Positions 27,101 through 42,100 of a stretch of DNA of 64,000 nucleotides are shown here, in pieces. Source of the DNA: Epiperipatus broadwayi (Eukaryota > Onychophora > Udeonychophora > Euonychophora > Peripatidae). How positions within the stretch are numbered: the stretch's first letter is position 1; each line of letters begins with the position of its first letter. The position numbers and the translations under genes are program-made. The stretch is taken from contig JAQFVV010000027.1 in assembly GCA_028023455.1 (NCBI GenBank), positions 9,299,845 through 9,363,844 on the forward strand, given 5' to 3'. The notes under the pieces are model-generated. The model did not search any database and was not told the origin of the DNA. It saw only the letters and a list, made by a program, of their open reading frames with translations.

Positions 27101-30100
27101 ATCTCATACTTTGCTCTGTTTACATCATATATATTTATTAGAAAGTAAATTTTCATGGGAACAACTTAAGAAATTTTACAATTAGAACTAGAATAGGCAT
27201 AAACTTTTTTTTTTCATTTTTAATTATCTATTAAATTAACTTCTTCTTTTTTTTACATCAGGTTTATACTTTAAAATAAAGTATAGGGTGAGAGTCATAA
27301 TACTTCAAAAATAAATTAGAAAATCTTTTTTTTTTTTTTTGTTTATTTGTTTGTCAAATCAATGGAGCTTTTTTTTTCTGTTGAGATTTTTCTAGATTCC
27401 AATTATCATTAAACTTAAGAAAAGGTATCAGAGCAGTGGGCTTACTGAGAATTATTTTTAAATGTTAAGGTAAAGGTAAAATAAAAAAAGCTAATTATTA
27501 CAAAAAAAGCCAAGACTATATAAAATGTTTAATTACAAAGTAACTAATCATAGTTCACCCATTTCTTGTATCATGCATGGAAATCCTTGTATTCTCAGCC
27601 CAATCACTCCTCAGTATTCGCTAAAAAAAATTTTTATTTTAATTTGAAAATAACCACTTAGACAGCAGCTGTCTACTCATTTGACTTTAGAACCACTTAT
27701 GTACACATGAGTAATGAAGGATAACAGTGAAACTCCCATCATTCAATATCTATTACATAAAACATTGTCATAGAAGGTTTAAAATAAAAAAAGAATAATA
27801 AATTTACAGTTTCTAAAACATTGTACAAGGAAGATCTTATAACATTTAATGACCTTGTAACCATTAGATACATATTGAATGATCATGCTTGAATGGACAT
27901 TATTTGCACAATGGAGTATTAACAAAACAGACATTCAGAATTTAAAAAATTATTAAGTTATGAAATATTGGGAACATTATTGATTGTAAAGTACACTGCC
28001 CATTTTGATTGAAAACTATTTAATTAAAAAATAAAAATGAGAAAATAATTGATGTAAATTCTTCCCCTCTGCCATCAGCTTTATTACCAAATTCGGTATT
28101 CATAAAGTACTTGCACAAAAACGAGTAACATATTTACAGACTTCACAAATCTCTTTTTTTGCCATGACTCTACAGAAAAGGGTTGTGTGTGTGTGTGTAT
28201 GTGTGCGTGTGTGGATGATGGAATCAAGCATGTAGTTCAAAGACGAATGCAGAAAATGCACTGTATATCATCAGTTTGATAAAGAAAAAAATCAAGTATG
28301 TGTTAATATTGTAGCAAAAAAGTAATGAATAAGCGATTACTATTGACACTTTGCAGAAGAAAATGAAATGTAAATAGTATAATATCTCTTTCATAAAATG
28401 ATGTCCTAAGTGGTTTTTTTTTTTCTAAAAATAAAATTCTAAGGGATTTAAAAAATCGTACTTTTTTTTTTCCTGATGGAAACAGTAATGTTTAAATCTT
28501 TCCAGACAATAATCTTATCCTAGCAACAGACACTCATCTAAGAAATGAAAAGAGGGGACACTCCATCATATCAGCCTCTAACTCTTAGCTTTCTAAGTCG
28601 CCATCTTGAATTTTTTTTAAAAATTTACAACAAATATAATTTATAACATGTCTTCTCTTTGAATACCGTAAATATAAAAATATATACATTGTTAGAAAGA
28701 GTAAATATGAAAGAATGTAATAAAGCTGATAAAATAGTCATTACTTAAAAAAAAAATTAAGAAATAAGAGATTTTTAACACTTTTAAACATGTTTATTTT
28801 TACATTGATTCACAAATTCTAAATTTTGAAAGTTAAATATTAAAATAACAATTTCATAGACAGCTTCATCACATTTGTCATAACATGACTTACCTGAGAT
28901 AATTTTTCATAGTAAAAAATGAAGTGATTGGTGACTTTCATTTTTACTAGCTGCCCCAAATCTTGTCCGACCATGCAGGATATCTGCTAGAAATGTTTGG
29001 TTGTCCTTCCATGCAGGGTGTTAGAAATATGTTTGGTTTTAGTGAGGGGGAAAATAACAGTAAGAACAGTTTATGAGATATTATGTAAAGAGAACTTTAG
29101 TAAATTGTAATATATTATTACATTAATTATATTATTGAAAAACGGGGGTAACCTAAAATATATATTCTTTTCGAGCTAAAAATGTGTATTCAAAAAATAA
29201 ATATCAAACAAAAATTTCTCTAAGATAAAATGAATAAAAACTAAGTAAATCAATAAACATTAAAATACACAAATTTATTATGAGCACTGATTATTATATA
29301 TGTGTGGGAGATGATGTATGAGATAGTGGATAGCTGAGGGTGCTTGAAAGTCTGTGGTCAAGAAATGATTACAAAATTGTAACAAATGAGTACAATGTTA
29401 CTGTAATCATGTAATAAATGAGTGATCATATAAGTAAAATCATGATATATCTTGTCTATTGCACTAACCATGTAGGTATATGATTCTGAGTGTGGACATG
29501 CATGTTTTTTATTGTCATTGAAATGTAAATTGCCTAAAATTCTACAGCATATTTATTGCTTTTTACACATATGTAATCATATAAAAATATAAGGAATAAA
29601 AAACACTAATTGGATAATCACTGATGGGGAAAATTGATTTTTCTGGCCGGTCTGACACATAAGCGTTATGAGTCCAGGATCGAAGTCCGATCATGAAGAA
29701 GCTCTGGATGCAGTTCCCATGCTCATCCTAACTGATAAAATAAATACTGATATTTGATGTTTATATTGCTCAAGTTGACTATAATGATTATGTAAATACT
29801 TTTAAAACAGACTTTAACCTTTAGTCAAGCAATATCTTTATTTTGTTGATAGAGGGACCTCTCAAACTGCGATACAAGATAGCGACTTTTATAAAGATAA
29901 GAGTGGCCGTCTTATCTTTAACCTAACTTTTCAGGCCAATCTGAAGCAGCTTGATTTGGGAGCGTGAAACTGTTGTTCTCTCCTCTGTTTAAGTCCACTA
30001 TTTCCTATACAAATTAACGCCCCAAATCAAGATGCTTCAGATTGGCCTATATAAGTGGAAAGTTAGATTAAAAATAAGACAGCCACTCTTATCTTTATAA

Positions 30101-33100
30101 AAGTCGCTATCTTGGGTCACGGTTTGAGAGGTTCCTCTATCGGCAAAATAAAGATATTGCTTGACTATTATAAGTTTCAAGGTGCATTTGATACAGGTTA
30201 AAGCCTGTCTTAAAAGTATTTACGTATACTTCCTGTGCACTTAATAAATAATTATAACTCTATAAAGATTATGGAGAAATCAGTGCAATAAATTGGGTTA
30301 AAAATGCATAAGTCTGGAACTCCCATGCTGTAATGCAGATTTAATTAATATCTAATAATTGATAGAGTAACAGAACTAAACTGCATTAATCTTGCATCTT
30401 TTTTGAATAATTACCATCACTACATATTGTAATTTACATTTTTTTTGTAACATAAACTGTAAAATATATTGCCATAAAAATTTGCATTAAGTGTAAACTG
30501 TTATTACAGTATTAATAAAAAAAAAATTATTATTAATTTATTCCTGATGTTTAAGTCTGTCATGGGTATACAACAGTGTTATGTCTGTAACTCATTTAGA
30601 AAGGTCTGTGGATTGCTGTGCTTGAACGTATGAATCTCTTACTTGAAGTTCTTAATGTATCTTGCAATATTTTGTTGCACAACATTAAGCAAAAATAGTC
30701 ATCTTTCACTTCTCATTGAAAGATTTCCAGGGGGTATTTTTTTTTTATTATCAGGAACTTACAAAATAGTTTGCAGATTAGCATTAGTCAGAAGTTTGAT
30801 TCGTGATTCAGTATTGAATTGTAGAGTTGAAAAGAGATGTCACTACAATAGGATGTTTTAGCCATTATTCTCTTATTGTATTTAATGAATACAATGTACA
30901 GGTTTAAACCTGCATTTATATATGTAATATGGGCGGGATTCGAATTCAGACTTTCACACGACCCACTACTCTCATTGCCATCTCATATTGCTGACCCACC
31001 TGATCACACTTATGTTGAAAAGATAAATAATCACCAAGATACGTATTTCATGCTAAACCAGCAATCATCAGTTGGTCTAGATTACTATCCTCACACATAT
31101 ATATATAATCAGTTCTCGGCTTTATATTAAGATAGCCAATCTTCATACTTTAATGGACAGGCTTCAAACTATTTTAACTCACAACTCTTCAGCCTTTTTC
31201 ATTGAAAATCTGAAGATGGAACGTTCAAAGCCCTTATTAGTGCCAAGGTTGTCATCCTACCCATGTTGACATATTAGACATTCTAACCCTTCATGTATAG
31301 GAGAATAATCCATTTGTCCGTTAAAATATGAAGATTGGCTATCTTAATATAAAGCTGAGAACTGATTATATATATATGTGAGGATAGTAATCTAGACCAA
31401 CTGATGATTGCTGTTTTAGCATGAAATACGTGTTATTTATCTTTTCAACATGTGTGTGATCAGGTAGGTCAGCAATATGAGATGGCAATGAGAGTAGTGG
31501 GTCGTCTCAAAATCTGAGTTCGAATCCCGCCTGTATTTAATGAAGAAACTTTTCTCAAGCAATGGTCAAGTTTTGAAAGTAATGTTTTTGCTTGGCTTAG
31601 ATATAATAATAATAGCTTTAAGTTCAATAAATTGCAGATGAAGCTAGATAATAAAACTCTGGTTCGCCTTTATTGTATTCCTGATAATACTGACTTAACA
31701 TAAACCATTCAATTGCTTTGTCTATGACTACATATAAGATTGATCAGTAATGCCATATTAATAGCACCAGACAATGCCTACTTCAAACCCTTCTGCTCTT
31801 GTAGAGAACATTCCTGGTGATCGCTCATCTAATACTAAGTTTTGGGAAAATTTTAGAAGATATTTTAAAACCTAATAAACTAGATAACTATCTATTGTGA
31901 GCAATTAATAAATAAAAATGGCAAATTCTAAATACAGGGTAATTGTTCAATTGTTGACTTTATATCACAAAAATGTTCAATCTCAAATATCTGCAGTTGA
32001 TAATTAATATGACACAAGATATGAAACATATGAGAGGTAGACAAATACAAACTGTTGTTTATAGTTACCACTGTTGCATTAAATGAGTTTTGTAAATTGA
32101 GAAATATTTAAATTTGTATTGTGATTTAAGGCATAAATTTTAGTATCTTTAATAAGATACATATTATAAATATATATCAATATTGTGTTGTGTTTTCTTT
32201 ATGAATTTGATATTAAATTTTGTTGTTTGGGTGTATACTACTTTTAATTTATTTTTATGTTTTTTGACGCAAGAGATTCTTATTAATAGTGATACTTCTG
32301 AGTCCAACGATATGATATCCTAGTTGTTAAGAGAGTGGTTGACCAATTAAGCTGCCCCTTATATTAAAAAGTTAAATATCATCAATTGTATTATTGTAAG
32401 TCTAATTGTAATCATAAAGGGGTATTCTAAATAGTATGTGTAGCATGCAGAATAATTATTCTATGTTAAAATATAATTGCAGAATATATGAAAATAGATA
32501 AACAAATCAAATTTAATAAAATTGAATGTGTAATTGTGAAAGATTTAGAAAGAGACAAAATGGATGGATGAAATAAAGAAGTTTGTTAATATGATGTTGA
32601 GATGCTATAAGTCAGAAAATCTGTATAAGAGACCATTCTGCAGTGGATCAATAATTTTTGAAAATAATGATATGAAATAATATTCAGAAAGCAGGAATAA
32701 AATTATATGTACAGCATTTTTTATTCACTTCTTTATTGTAATGTGAATTAAAGAATTTTTTAATCCAAGTACGCTTAAGTTCATTCGAAGTTTTTATTTT
32801 CATTATGTTTTTAAATTTTTACCTGGACTGCCATTACTGTATTTTAAATTTTTTTCCCCAGGATTATAATTCAGAGGATATCTAAGTATTCCAAACATGT
32901 ATTGTCTTCGCTGCTACTTGAAGATATGAGAGATTCATTAAAAATTATGATATATCTCTACATATTGAAATGCTAGAAGAACTGTAGTAAGGGAATCACA
33001 AGATTTGCATACTGCTATCGGTGATATTCAAATATCATCACTCTCTCATTGTATCCTGTTGCTTAATTACATTCATGGAACAAAATTACCACATATGTTG

Positions 33101-36100
33101 AGAATTAATATTTATAACATTTTTTTAATTCAGCAGGCTATAAGCTCAGAGGAAGACCATTGAACAGTTGAAATTGTCACTTTGGTTAAATAAATTGCAT
33201 AGTATTAAGTATGAATGAAAGTTTTTGAATATTATTAGTTTTTCTATTAGATAATATTTATTATTGGTATTAATAATTTGAAAATAATATTTTATTAATA
33301 AATACATATTTATCGTAAGTATATAATTTATTGTATATAATAGTCATTCTGTTTTGCAGGGTTATAGGTCCAGAAAAAGAGAAAATGAAAACATGTGCCT
33401 TCTTTTTTATTCTTTTTTATATTTACCACGTCGGTTATCTTGCCTTTATTCGATTTGATTATGGATACAACATGAAAGCTAATGTTACCATAGGTAAAAA
33501 TTTTCCTAGATTAGTGTTAATTTACATTTAATCAATTCAATTGTTACCTTATAATTGAAATTTATGTTTGAAAATTTGTTGGTGTATAATTTTAATAGAC
33601 AATGATGTAAGACTGGTAGTTACATATATATATACTGTACACACAAATATTTTTACAATATATTTATTATCGAGAATTGAGATTTGTTTTCACAAAGCAA
33701 GGCATTGGTATACAACTTATTTCTGTTGTCACTCTATTCTTAAGTAGAATTTCTGTACAACCTCCCAAAATATTTTCTTTAAGTAAGTATAATGAAATTA
33801 TATTGTCAAAGAATAAAATTAAAGTTATTAATGATTTGCTTATATTATTGGAGGATTCTATGTATTTTACTGTTAATCGTAATTTTTATAAGATTATGGA
33901 AGGGTGGATAATAGTTTATATTATTTCTCCTTTAATTTGTTCAATTTATATTATTTGGAAGAGGAAATTATTATTAAGAAGGATTGTTTATATTTAAAGT
34001 TATTTGTTAGATATGTGGATGATTGTTTGTAGTTGAGACTGATAAATTGAAAGAGTTGAGAAATGAGTTTAATAGTTTTGATCCATCTATAAAATATTTG
34101 GTAGAAAGAGAGGGGGTTAGATTTTGTTAAATTAAATTTTTTAGATCTTTTGGTGTTTAAAATGTAAAGAATAGTTGTTTGGTATGTAGTCATTATGTTA
34201 AGAGTAAAGAGGTCTATGATTAAACCTGATAGCTATCAATCTGCATCTTATAAAGTAGCTGCTTTAAGGAATTATTGTTATAGGAATAAGAAATTAAATA
34301 ATTCTAGTGGGATAGCTTTGTTTCAAAAAGGTCAACTTTATAAAGATTATTTGAGTGTTGGCTACTCTGATAAATTTGTTAAAAGTATTTTATTGAATAG
34401 TAATATTTGTAATGATGTAAAGGATTAAAAAAAATATGATTTTATTTCTTTGCTATTTAAATTGTCTTCTTATAAAATTATGTGTAAAAATAGTAATTTG
34501 TTTGGAAATAAGAAAATTGCTTGGAAAAAGCGTATTATTTTGAATAATTTATTAAATAATACAAAGGAAATTTTTGATAGGAAGACTATTCCTGGAGTAG
34601 TGTATATTATCCCTTGTTTTTATAAGAAGGCATATATAGGTCAGAGTAGTTTGAGCTTAAATAAAACAATAATGGTACTTAAAAGTAGGGTTAGAAATAA
34701 ATATCTTAGTTCTGCTTTATATATCCATGAAAAAGATACAGGCCACACTATTAATTTTGATGAAGCTAAGGTTGTCTTCTTTGAGAGAAATGAAATAAAA
34801 AGAAGAATTAAAGAATCTTTATTATTAAAAATTTATGATTCTGAAGCAATTATCTTATTTAAAAGTTCTTTTAATATTAAAGGTGTATGGGAGGTACTTG
34901 GAATTGTGGGTAATGTTTAGTATAAATAGGTTATTTTATAGTTCTTTACACTTGAGAAGTCTTCTTGTAGCAATGAAATTATTACTAGTGTTTTAGAGTT
35001 TATTTTCTTGGCCAATCTGGTTGAGTTCTGAATTTGGGATAATTTTACTATAATGAAATGTATAATTTAGGAAATACTAATTTTGTGATGTTATTTTTCA
35101 GTAGGTGAATTTTACTCAGTTATTCAAGTTAACTAAATGTTATTAAATGATATAAATGTATGATTTGTTTCACGATGTGACAATTGGCAGGTTTAAATAA
35201 GATGTTTTAATTTATATTTATATTTTTAAAGAAAAAAAAAGCTTTTGAGAATTTTATGAACCTTAAACTTTTTGTGACATCTTGGATTGTGCCGCTGAAC
35301 TAAAGGGTTGTGTTTTATATTATAAAATGACATATCCCCCCCCCCTCCAAAATCTGTTTCAAAAACTTATTTGCATTCTAAGCAACTTGAAAGACAAATT
35401 ATTTTCTTAAGGTTTTACATTAGAATAATACAAGTGTTGAGGTAATTAGAATTATTTTGAATTCAGTATTTATTGTGTTGGAAAATTAAAATGGTGTTTG
35501 TAGAAATGAAAGTCAATTAGAGAAGTAATATAGAAAATTCAGACAGTAAACTGTTGGATAATCATATAACAATTTTGATTTTTGTATTACATTAGTTACA
35601 CAACTAATAAGCAATTGTGCTATAAGTAATCATACCAACAAAATATCACAACCCAGTAGCAAATTCTCCATACAGTAATGCCACCCAATGCAAGTCTTAG
35701 TATTCAATGGATGCAAAAATGTATTTGCATAAAATCCCTATCAAGTGCCTATTTATTCAGTATCCTCAGATTAGGAGCCTTGGATCTGAGAGTACTGCAC
35801 CTAGATCTTAAGATCTAATGTAACCTTTTACTTCTTTTAGCCCATCTCATAATTCATTTCAAAAACTAACTACTTTTTTTCATCAAAGGATGTCTTCATG
35901 AGAGTTAGCTAAAAAGCTATGGATTTTATGCACAAATCTTCTTTTATCTCGTTGATTACTTGTACTTGATGACACTACTGTATAGAGAGTTTGGTACTGT
36001 ATTAACAGCTTGCGGAAGCATAGGAAATGATGATCATGTGATGTTTTAGTAGTTTTAAAATATAAAATGACTTTCTCTGATTACATTTAACATGTACTTT

Positions 36101-39100
36101 CAGCACTTCTCAAGAGCTGATTTTTGTGAACTTAAGTAGTCAATAGATTCTAGAGGGTTGTGCTATTATTTTTATATTTCCAGGCCACAAATGAGAAATC
36201 AATCCCAAGTTATGAAAATAATACCATTATCATCTTGGGCTATTGATTATTGAAGTTTGCAATAGATGACACTGGTGAAGAGTGAAGAGATTTGCTTCTA
36301 AAATTTATAACCATATGCATGTGTACATAAAAGAGATATAAAGCTTGTGCTAATGTAATATTTTATCTTTCAGTTTTGCATGTATCCTATTAGTTTTTAT
36401 ATTTATACATGGTATAAGCAAAATTTAAATCAATTGTATGATAAATAGATATAATTTGGAGAATGCAATGTTCTTAACTCCTAACTCTCTTATAAGAAAA
36501 ACTCTATTTTATTTAGGAGTAAGAATAACTGAAACTCAGGCTTATTATATACCTATGTCTATATATGTAATATATAGGGTATATGCGCACAGACTTTCAC
36601 ACGACCCACCACTCTATCTAAAAAGACTGATACACCTAAACACATATATGCTGAAAAGTTAAATAATCACCAATATAGAATGCAACTAATTTTCATACTA
36701 TAATGGAGGATACAATAAACCAGCATCTCAAAATGCTTATAATTACACTATTTTAATTATAATAAAATACTTGTTTCATACTTCATCTTTGAGTGGTAAG
36801 TTTTAAATTGCGCTTTACGCAAAAAAGTGAAGCTTATTATTAGCAAAGATTATACGGCTCAGCTTTATAATTCTTTGCTAATAATAAGCTTCACTTTTTT
36901 GCGAAAAGCGCAATTTAAAACTTATTTTAATTGTAGAATATTTACATAATTCAGTTAATAAACAATACTTATTGAATTACTGCCTACTATTATATATATA
37001 CACAATTCAAGTTAATACAAATAGTACTCATTGAATTACTGTCTAGTATTATATATACACAATTCAAGTTAATAAAATGAACACTACTCATCTAATTATT
37101 GCCAAGCATTATATACTATACTAAATATACAAAATAGTAAGTAGATTTCTACTACCTTATCTTTGCAGCCCTTAAGGCTTACTAAAAATCACAATAAGAT
37201 CGGGGCAATTTGTTTTAAAATCCCAAGTTGTCTTAGTGACTACAGGGGCTGAGATTCTGGGAAAAGATTTATCCCACTGATTTTCTTTCCCTGCTTCAAT
37301 TGATTTTTAAACAAAGAAAAAAGAGAGTGTTTTCTGTTCTGCTATAGGTTTTATCCCTTTCACTTCTTTTGTTGTTTCTGGAATATTTCAACCAATGGGA
37401 AAATTACAGGTGGTTAGTTTATTTTCAATCCATTTAGTTCCATTTCAACTCAGTAAATTTAATTATAGTTTGCATTAATTAAATATCTTTTGTTAAATGG
37501 AAATTTTCCATTTGGTAATGATCTTTAATTTTAATATAGCATTTTAAATAAACTGCAATCATTTCAATATATATTTCATCCCTCCCTTTATTCCAGAAAT
37601 ATGTTACTTTATGTTATATATATTCTTTTCTTCACCTTTGTCTTTGGGGTCTTGATAGTCTATGTTCTGTATGAGGCTGAGTTTCTGTTTGTTCTTCTGA
37701 TACTTCTTGCTGGATTTCCATCATTTAGTCAGATTCCATCGTCTCTGGTTCACTATGATTTTTATTTGGAGTAATTATTTTTTCTGGTACTAACTTGATT
37801 ATGTATTGTTTTCCACTAAAGTTATTTGTTTTGCCATTAGCTTTTATTTTTGGCCACTATTTCTTCTGTTTGATGTCAGTAAACATGGTTCAAGAGTCTT
37901 AGCTATTCTGTACCATTATCTGTTTGCACTATTATTATTTGCTTGGATAGTTTACTTCTAATTATCCTTTCTATCTATTTATTTTTAAATCAAGTTCCAT
38001 ACCCAAACTTTTTCATCTATTACATATTTATCTTTTTTACCGCCATATGTACATCCAGTTTTGGAATTAGCATTGATAATTTAGTTTGCAATTTTTTTTC
38101 CATCAGTAATTTTCTTGGAAATTTTCCCGAAACTATCGATGGCATTGGAATGCTGATGCAATATTGCCATGTACAAAGCTTTCTGCATATTGGCATTATT
38201 AATTTTCTTAAGAGCCCTTTTTTGCCTGTGGAATGGTGTTTTCTGCTAATCTGTTTGATTCAAGATGATTAGGAGCTCATCTGTACAGATGTGTGTTATG
38301 CCTTTATTTATGAAACAGTTCTCCATTGTTTGAACAGTAAAGCCTTCTGGTAGTTTGTGGCATGAAAATATTTCATTCATATTCTGTATTGTTTATCTTG
38401 CTCTTATGTTTTTTACAAGGTGATACTCTGCCCATTTAGAATATACATCCGTAAGGATAAAGAGTATCTTTCCATTGATGGGTCCTACCTGAAAATAGAG
38501 TCTTTGCCAAGGCTTAGTCACTTTAAGCCACATTGCATATTAGTTTGCATATTCATTTCCAGGCCACCAGCCATAACTATGCGCTTGCACTTTTGTGCAG
38601 ACAATACCAGGATGTCCTTCATGCAACAATTTTAAGATTCTTTGTCTACCCTCTGCTGGTATTATAACTCTATCTCCCATCAAAATATAACATTTATTGA
38701 TGATAAAAAATCAAGTCAGATGTCACATGACTTAATTTAATAAAGCTTGTATTTACAAATGTTATATATAGAGCTCGCAAAAATAAGCTCTTAACAAGTT
38801 TTGAGAATATCCTCAACCCCAGATTGGTTTCTGCTTCTGGCTTCGTCAGTGAGGCTTGTCCTAGTATTTTTAATTTAATACTGAATATCCTGGCACCTCA
38901 CTGATGACACCAGAAGCAGAAACCAATCTGGAGTTGAGGATATTCTCAAAACTTGTTAAGAGCTTATTTTTGCGAGCTCTATATATAATATTTGTAAATA
39001 CAAGCTTTATTAAATTAAGTCATACTGACTTGATTTTTTTATCATTTTATTTTTTGCTATTAAGGCTTTGGCGATTTTATAATGCTAAAGCTATTAATAT

Positions 39101-42100
39101 ATGGTGTATCTGAACTTAGTTCAGTCCCATATGGCTATTTGAGTTAGATAGCTGGATTGAAAGACATATGGATGTCTGACAATTTCAGATTTTCTACTCA
39201 ATAGTTATACATTAGATAAAATGCTGGGTTTGTCCTAGTATTTTTAATCTAATGCTGAACATCCTGGCAACTCACGATGCCAGAAGCAGAAACCGGTCTG
39301 GGATTGAGGATATTCTCAAAGCTTGTTAAGAGCTTATTTTTGCGAGCTATATATATATAGCATTTATTAATGGTTAGGTTTTCCCAATTTCATCCAAAAA
39401 GTGGGAACAATACATTGAGGTTTCTTGATTGGCCAGCCTCTGCTTTTATAGTCTATAAGTAGCTGATAATCTTTATAAGTTCTTGTCAATTTTGCAACTG
39501 TATTGCTATTCAGGATTTCTGAGTATAAAATATCTACCTAATTTACTTATGTTTCATTACTATGTGGTTTTTCTTTATCTGAATTTTTAGACAATGCATC
39601 AGCCTGTGAATTCTTTTTTCCTTTCCTATTTATTGACTGCTAATCGTATGCTAATAGTATGTTTCTCCATCTCAACATATGTGGACTTAAATGATTTGGA
39701 GCTAGCTTATTGCTTGCTAATATTCCTAACAATATGTGATTGGTCATTAGTTGAAAAGATCAATCAAAAAGATACTGATTTAACTTTTTTTAAACCAAAC
39801 ACAATAGTCAAAGCCTCTTTATTGATATTAGCTATAGTTTCTCTCAGCTTTTGAAAGCGTTCTGGATGCATAAACTATAGTTCGTTCTCCATTGTAGCAG
39901 GGATGGCATATAACTGCTCCACTCCCCATTCTGAAACATTTCTCATTAACTACTTCCGGATTATTATCGAAATGGACCAGCAATTTTTCAGATGATAGAA
40001 AAAGCTTTCATTTGTATAAATACTTCTTCATAAATTTGTAATCAATTGTATTTCTAATTTTTCTTTAATAACTCATATAATGGTTTTCTTACTTTCATCT
40101 TATTCTGCAAAAAAATATTGGAAAATAATTTATCAGACCATTTAGCCTGGAGTTCTTTAACATTTGTGGGTTTGATCGCAATTTCTCAGGCAATGGACAT
40201 TTACACTTGAGATTACTTGCCCTAGGAACTGTAATTTATTGTGTTCCATATGCTTTTAATTTGACACTGAATTTCTCTAATTTGTTGCATACTTTAAACA
40301 GTTTTTGAGTAACATTTCTTCAGAATCAGCAGAAATAAGAATGTCATAAAGTAAAGTATTACATCCTCTAACTTCTGAAGTAAGGTATTAATTTTTGCTT
40401 CAAAAATATTCAGTGACATAATAATTCCAAAGGATAGTTGATTACATTTAAATAAACCAATAGGGGTCATTAAGGTTAAAATTTCTGCTGATTTATTTGT
40501 AACTGGTATTTGGTGGAAGGCAGAGTTAAGGTTTTGTTTTGTGAAGTGAGAGGCTTTTTTAAGACCGGCTAATATTTCTCTCACATTTGACACTGGATAC
40601 ACCCTTTGTTTAAATATTTGTTTACCGTTACTCTATAATTGCTACCTATCTGGATTTTCCCATTAGGTTGTGTTGCTACCACCATAAGCATGGTCCAATT
40701 TGACATTTCTACTGGTGTCAATATGCCTTTATTAACTGATCCCTGAATTTTTTCCTCTATTTTACTTTGCGCAGTTTACAAATAACTGGTTAAGCATTTT
40801 CAAGTAGCAATCTCTACTGGACTAATTAATATTGAACCTAATTTTTCAATAAACAAATTTGTTTATTCCTTTTGAAATTCCTGATTCAGTGAAATTTTTT
40901 TCACAATATTGACGTGAATTACCGTAATGGTAGGTTAATTATTTTTGCCCGATGTTTTATCGGTGCTTTTACTTGATCTAGTAATTTAAGTGTATTCCCA
41001 CTAACATCTTTAGCCTTAATGTTTGCATTCTCTATTGGAATTTTAGCATAGATAGCTGACAGTGCATTCCAATCTTTCTCAGACGTTATGGATATCCATA
41101 AGCCACTATCTATCCCCATGATAATATTTTTACTACAGATATGTACTTTCATCATAATTTGCTTCAACCCTGTAACTTCCAAATTTTTTAATACATTGTT
41201 TGAAAAGGGCAAAAAATAAATTTGCCGAAAAAGGCTTTTTATATAATTAATATAAGTGTTATGTTTTGTTGTTTATAAATATGTTTTTATAACATTTTAT
41301 TTGATTGTCTATTGGCTATTTTGTGTCTTCTATGGCTGTTCCCATTATCAATTATTTTACATACCTATGACAAATGACCTTTAATCTCACATTTAAAACA
41401 TTTTTCCTTTTTCCATCTACAATCTTTTGCTCTGTGACCATATTTCCCACAATAGTAACAAGTGGCTTTATCATTCTTTGTATTTAATGATTTGGTTATT
41501 CATTTTATAGACTTGTATTTAGACTACTATATGTTTTATTTTCAAAATGTGCTTGCTCTAATATCAGCTTGTAAGTTATACCTTTTTTAATAGCCATATA
41601 TCTCTGGCTCTGTTAAAAATTGTTGTCTGAGATTGTCATCAGACATACCCCAAAACAGTTGATCAATGAGTATTTCATTGACAAAATCACTTACTTGCAA
41701 TCTTTTGCCAATTTTCTAAAGGTTTCATGTAATCTTTAATTTTCTCACCCTTTGCTTGCTTCCTATTTCTTAATTTTAAACAAGCTATGTGGGGAGTTGG
41801 GCAGAAACTAAAATAGTTATTTAACATTTTTATTATTCCCTCATATGATACATTTGTCTATTTGTTAGTTATTTTTATTATCTTTCTATCTGAAAAGCAT
41901 AAGAGGACTGTTGTGTATTTACCCATGATTTGCATAAGGCAAACTACCCTTAATAACTAAAAGTAAATTTAGACTAGAAGATTTATTACAAATTATACAA
42001 TACAAAAACTAGAATATATTACAAGCTCAAAATAATCTATACACATAATAATAATAAATGCTCCCAGACTTCTAGTCCGACAATTACTGTCTCATTTAAT

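Larger units (their letters stand above)
36469..37578 (-). repeat. 3' LTR of the gypsy element (with nested insertions)
   Basis: On the plus strand it starts TGTTCTTAACTCCTAACTC and ends ATATATTTCA (TG...CA). It matches 42964-43582 closely from 37130 to 37578. It is longer than its partner because of a SINE (about 36527-36681), a small foldback (about 36763-36932) and a tandem expansion of a 60-70-bp CAATTCAAGTTAATA...ATTACTG block near 36950-37110. Confidence 0.8.
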
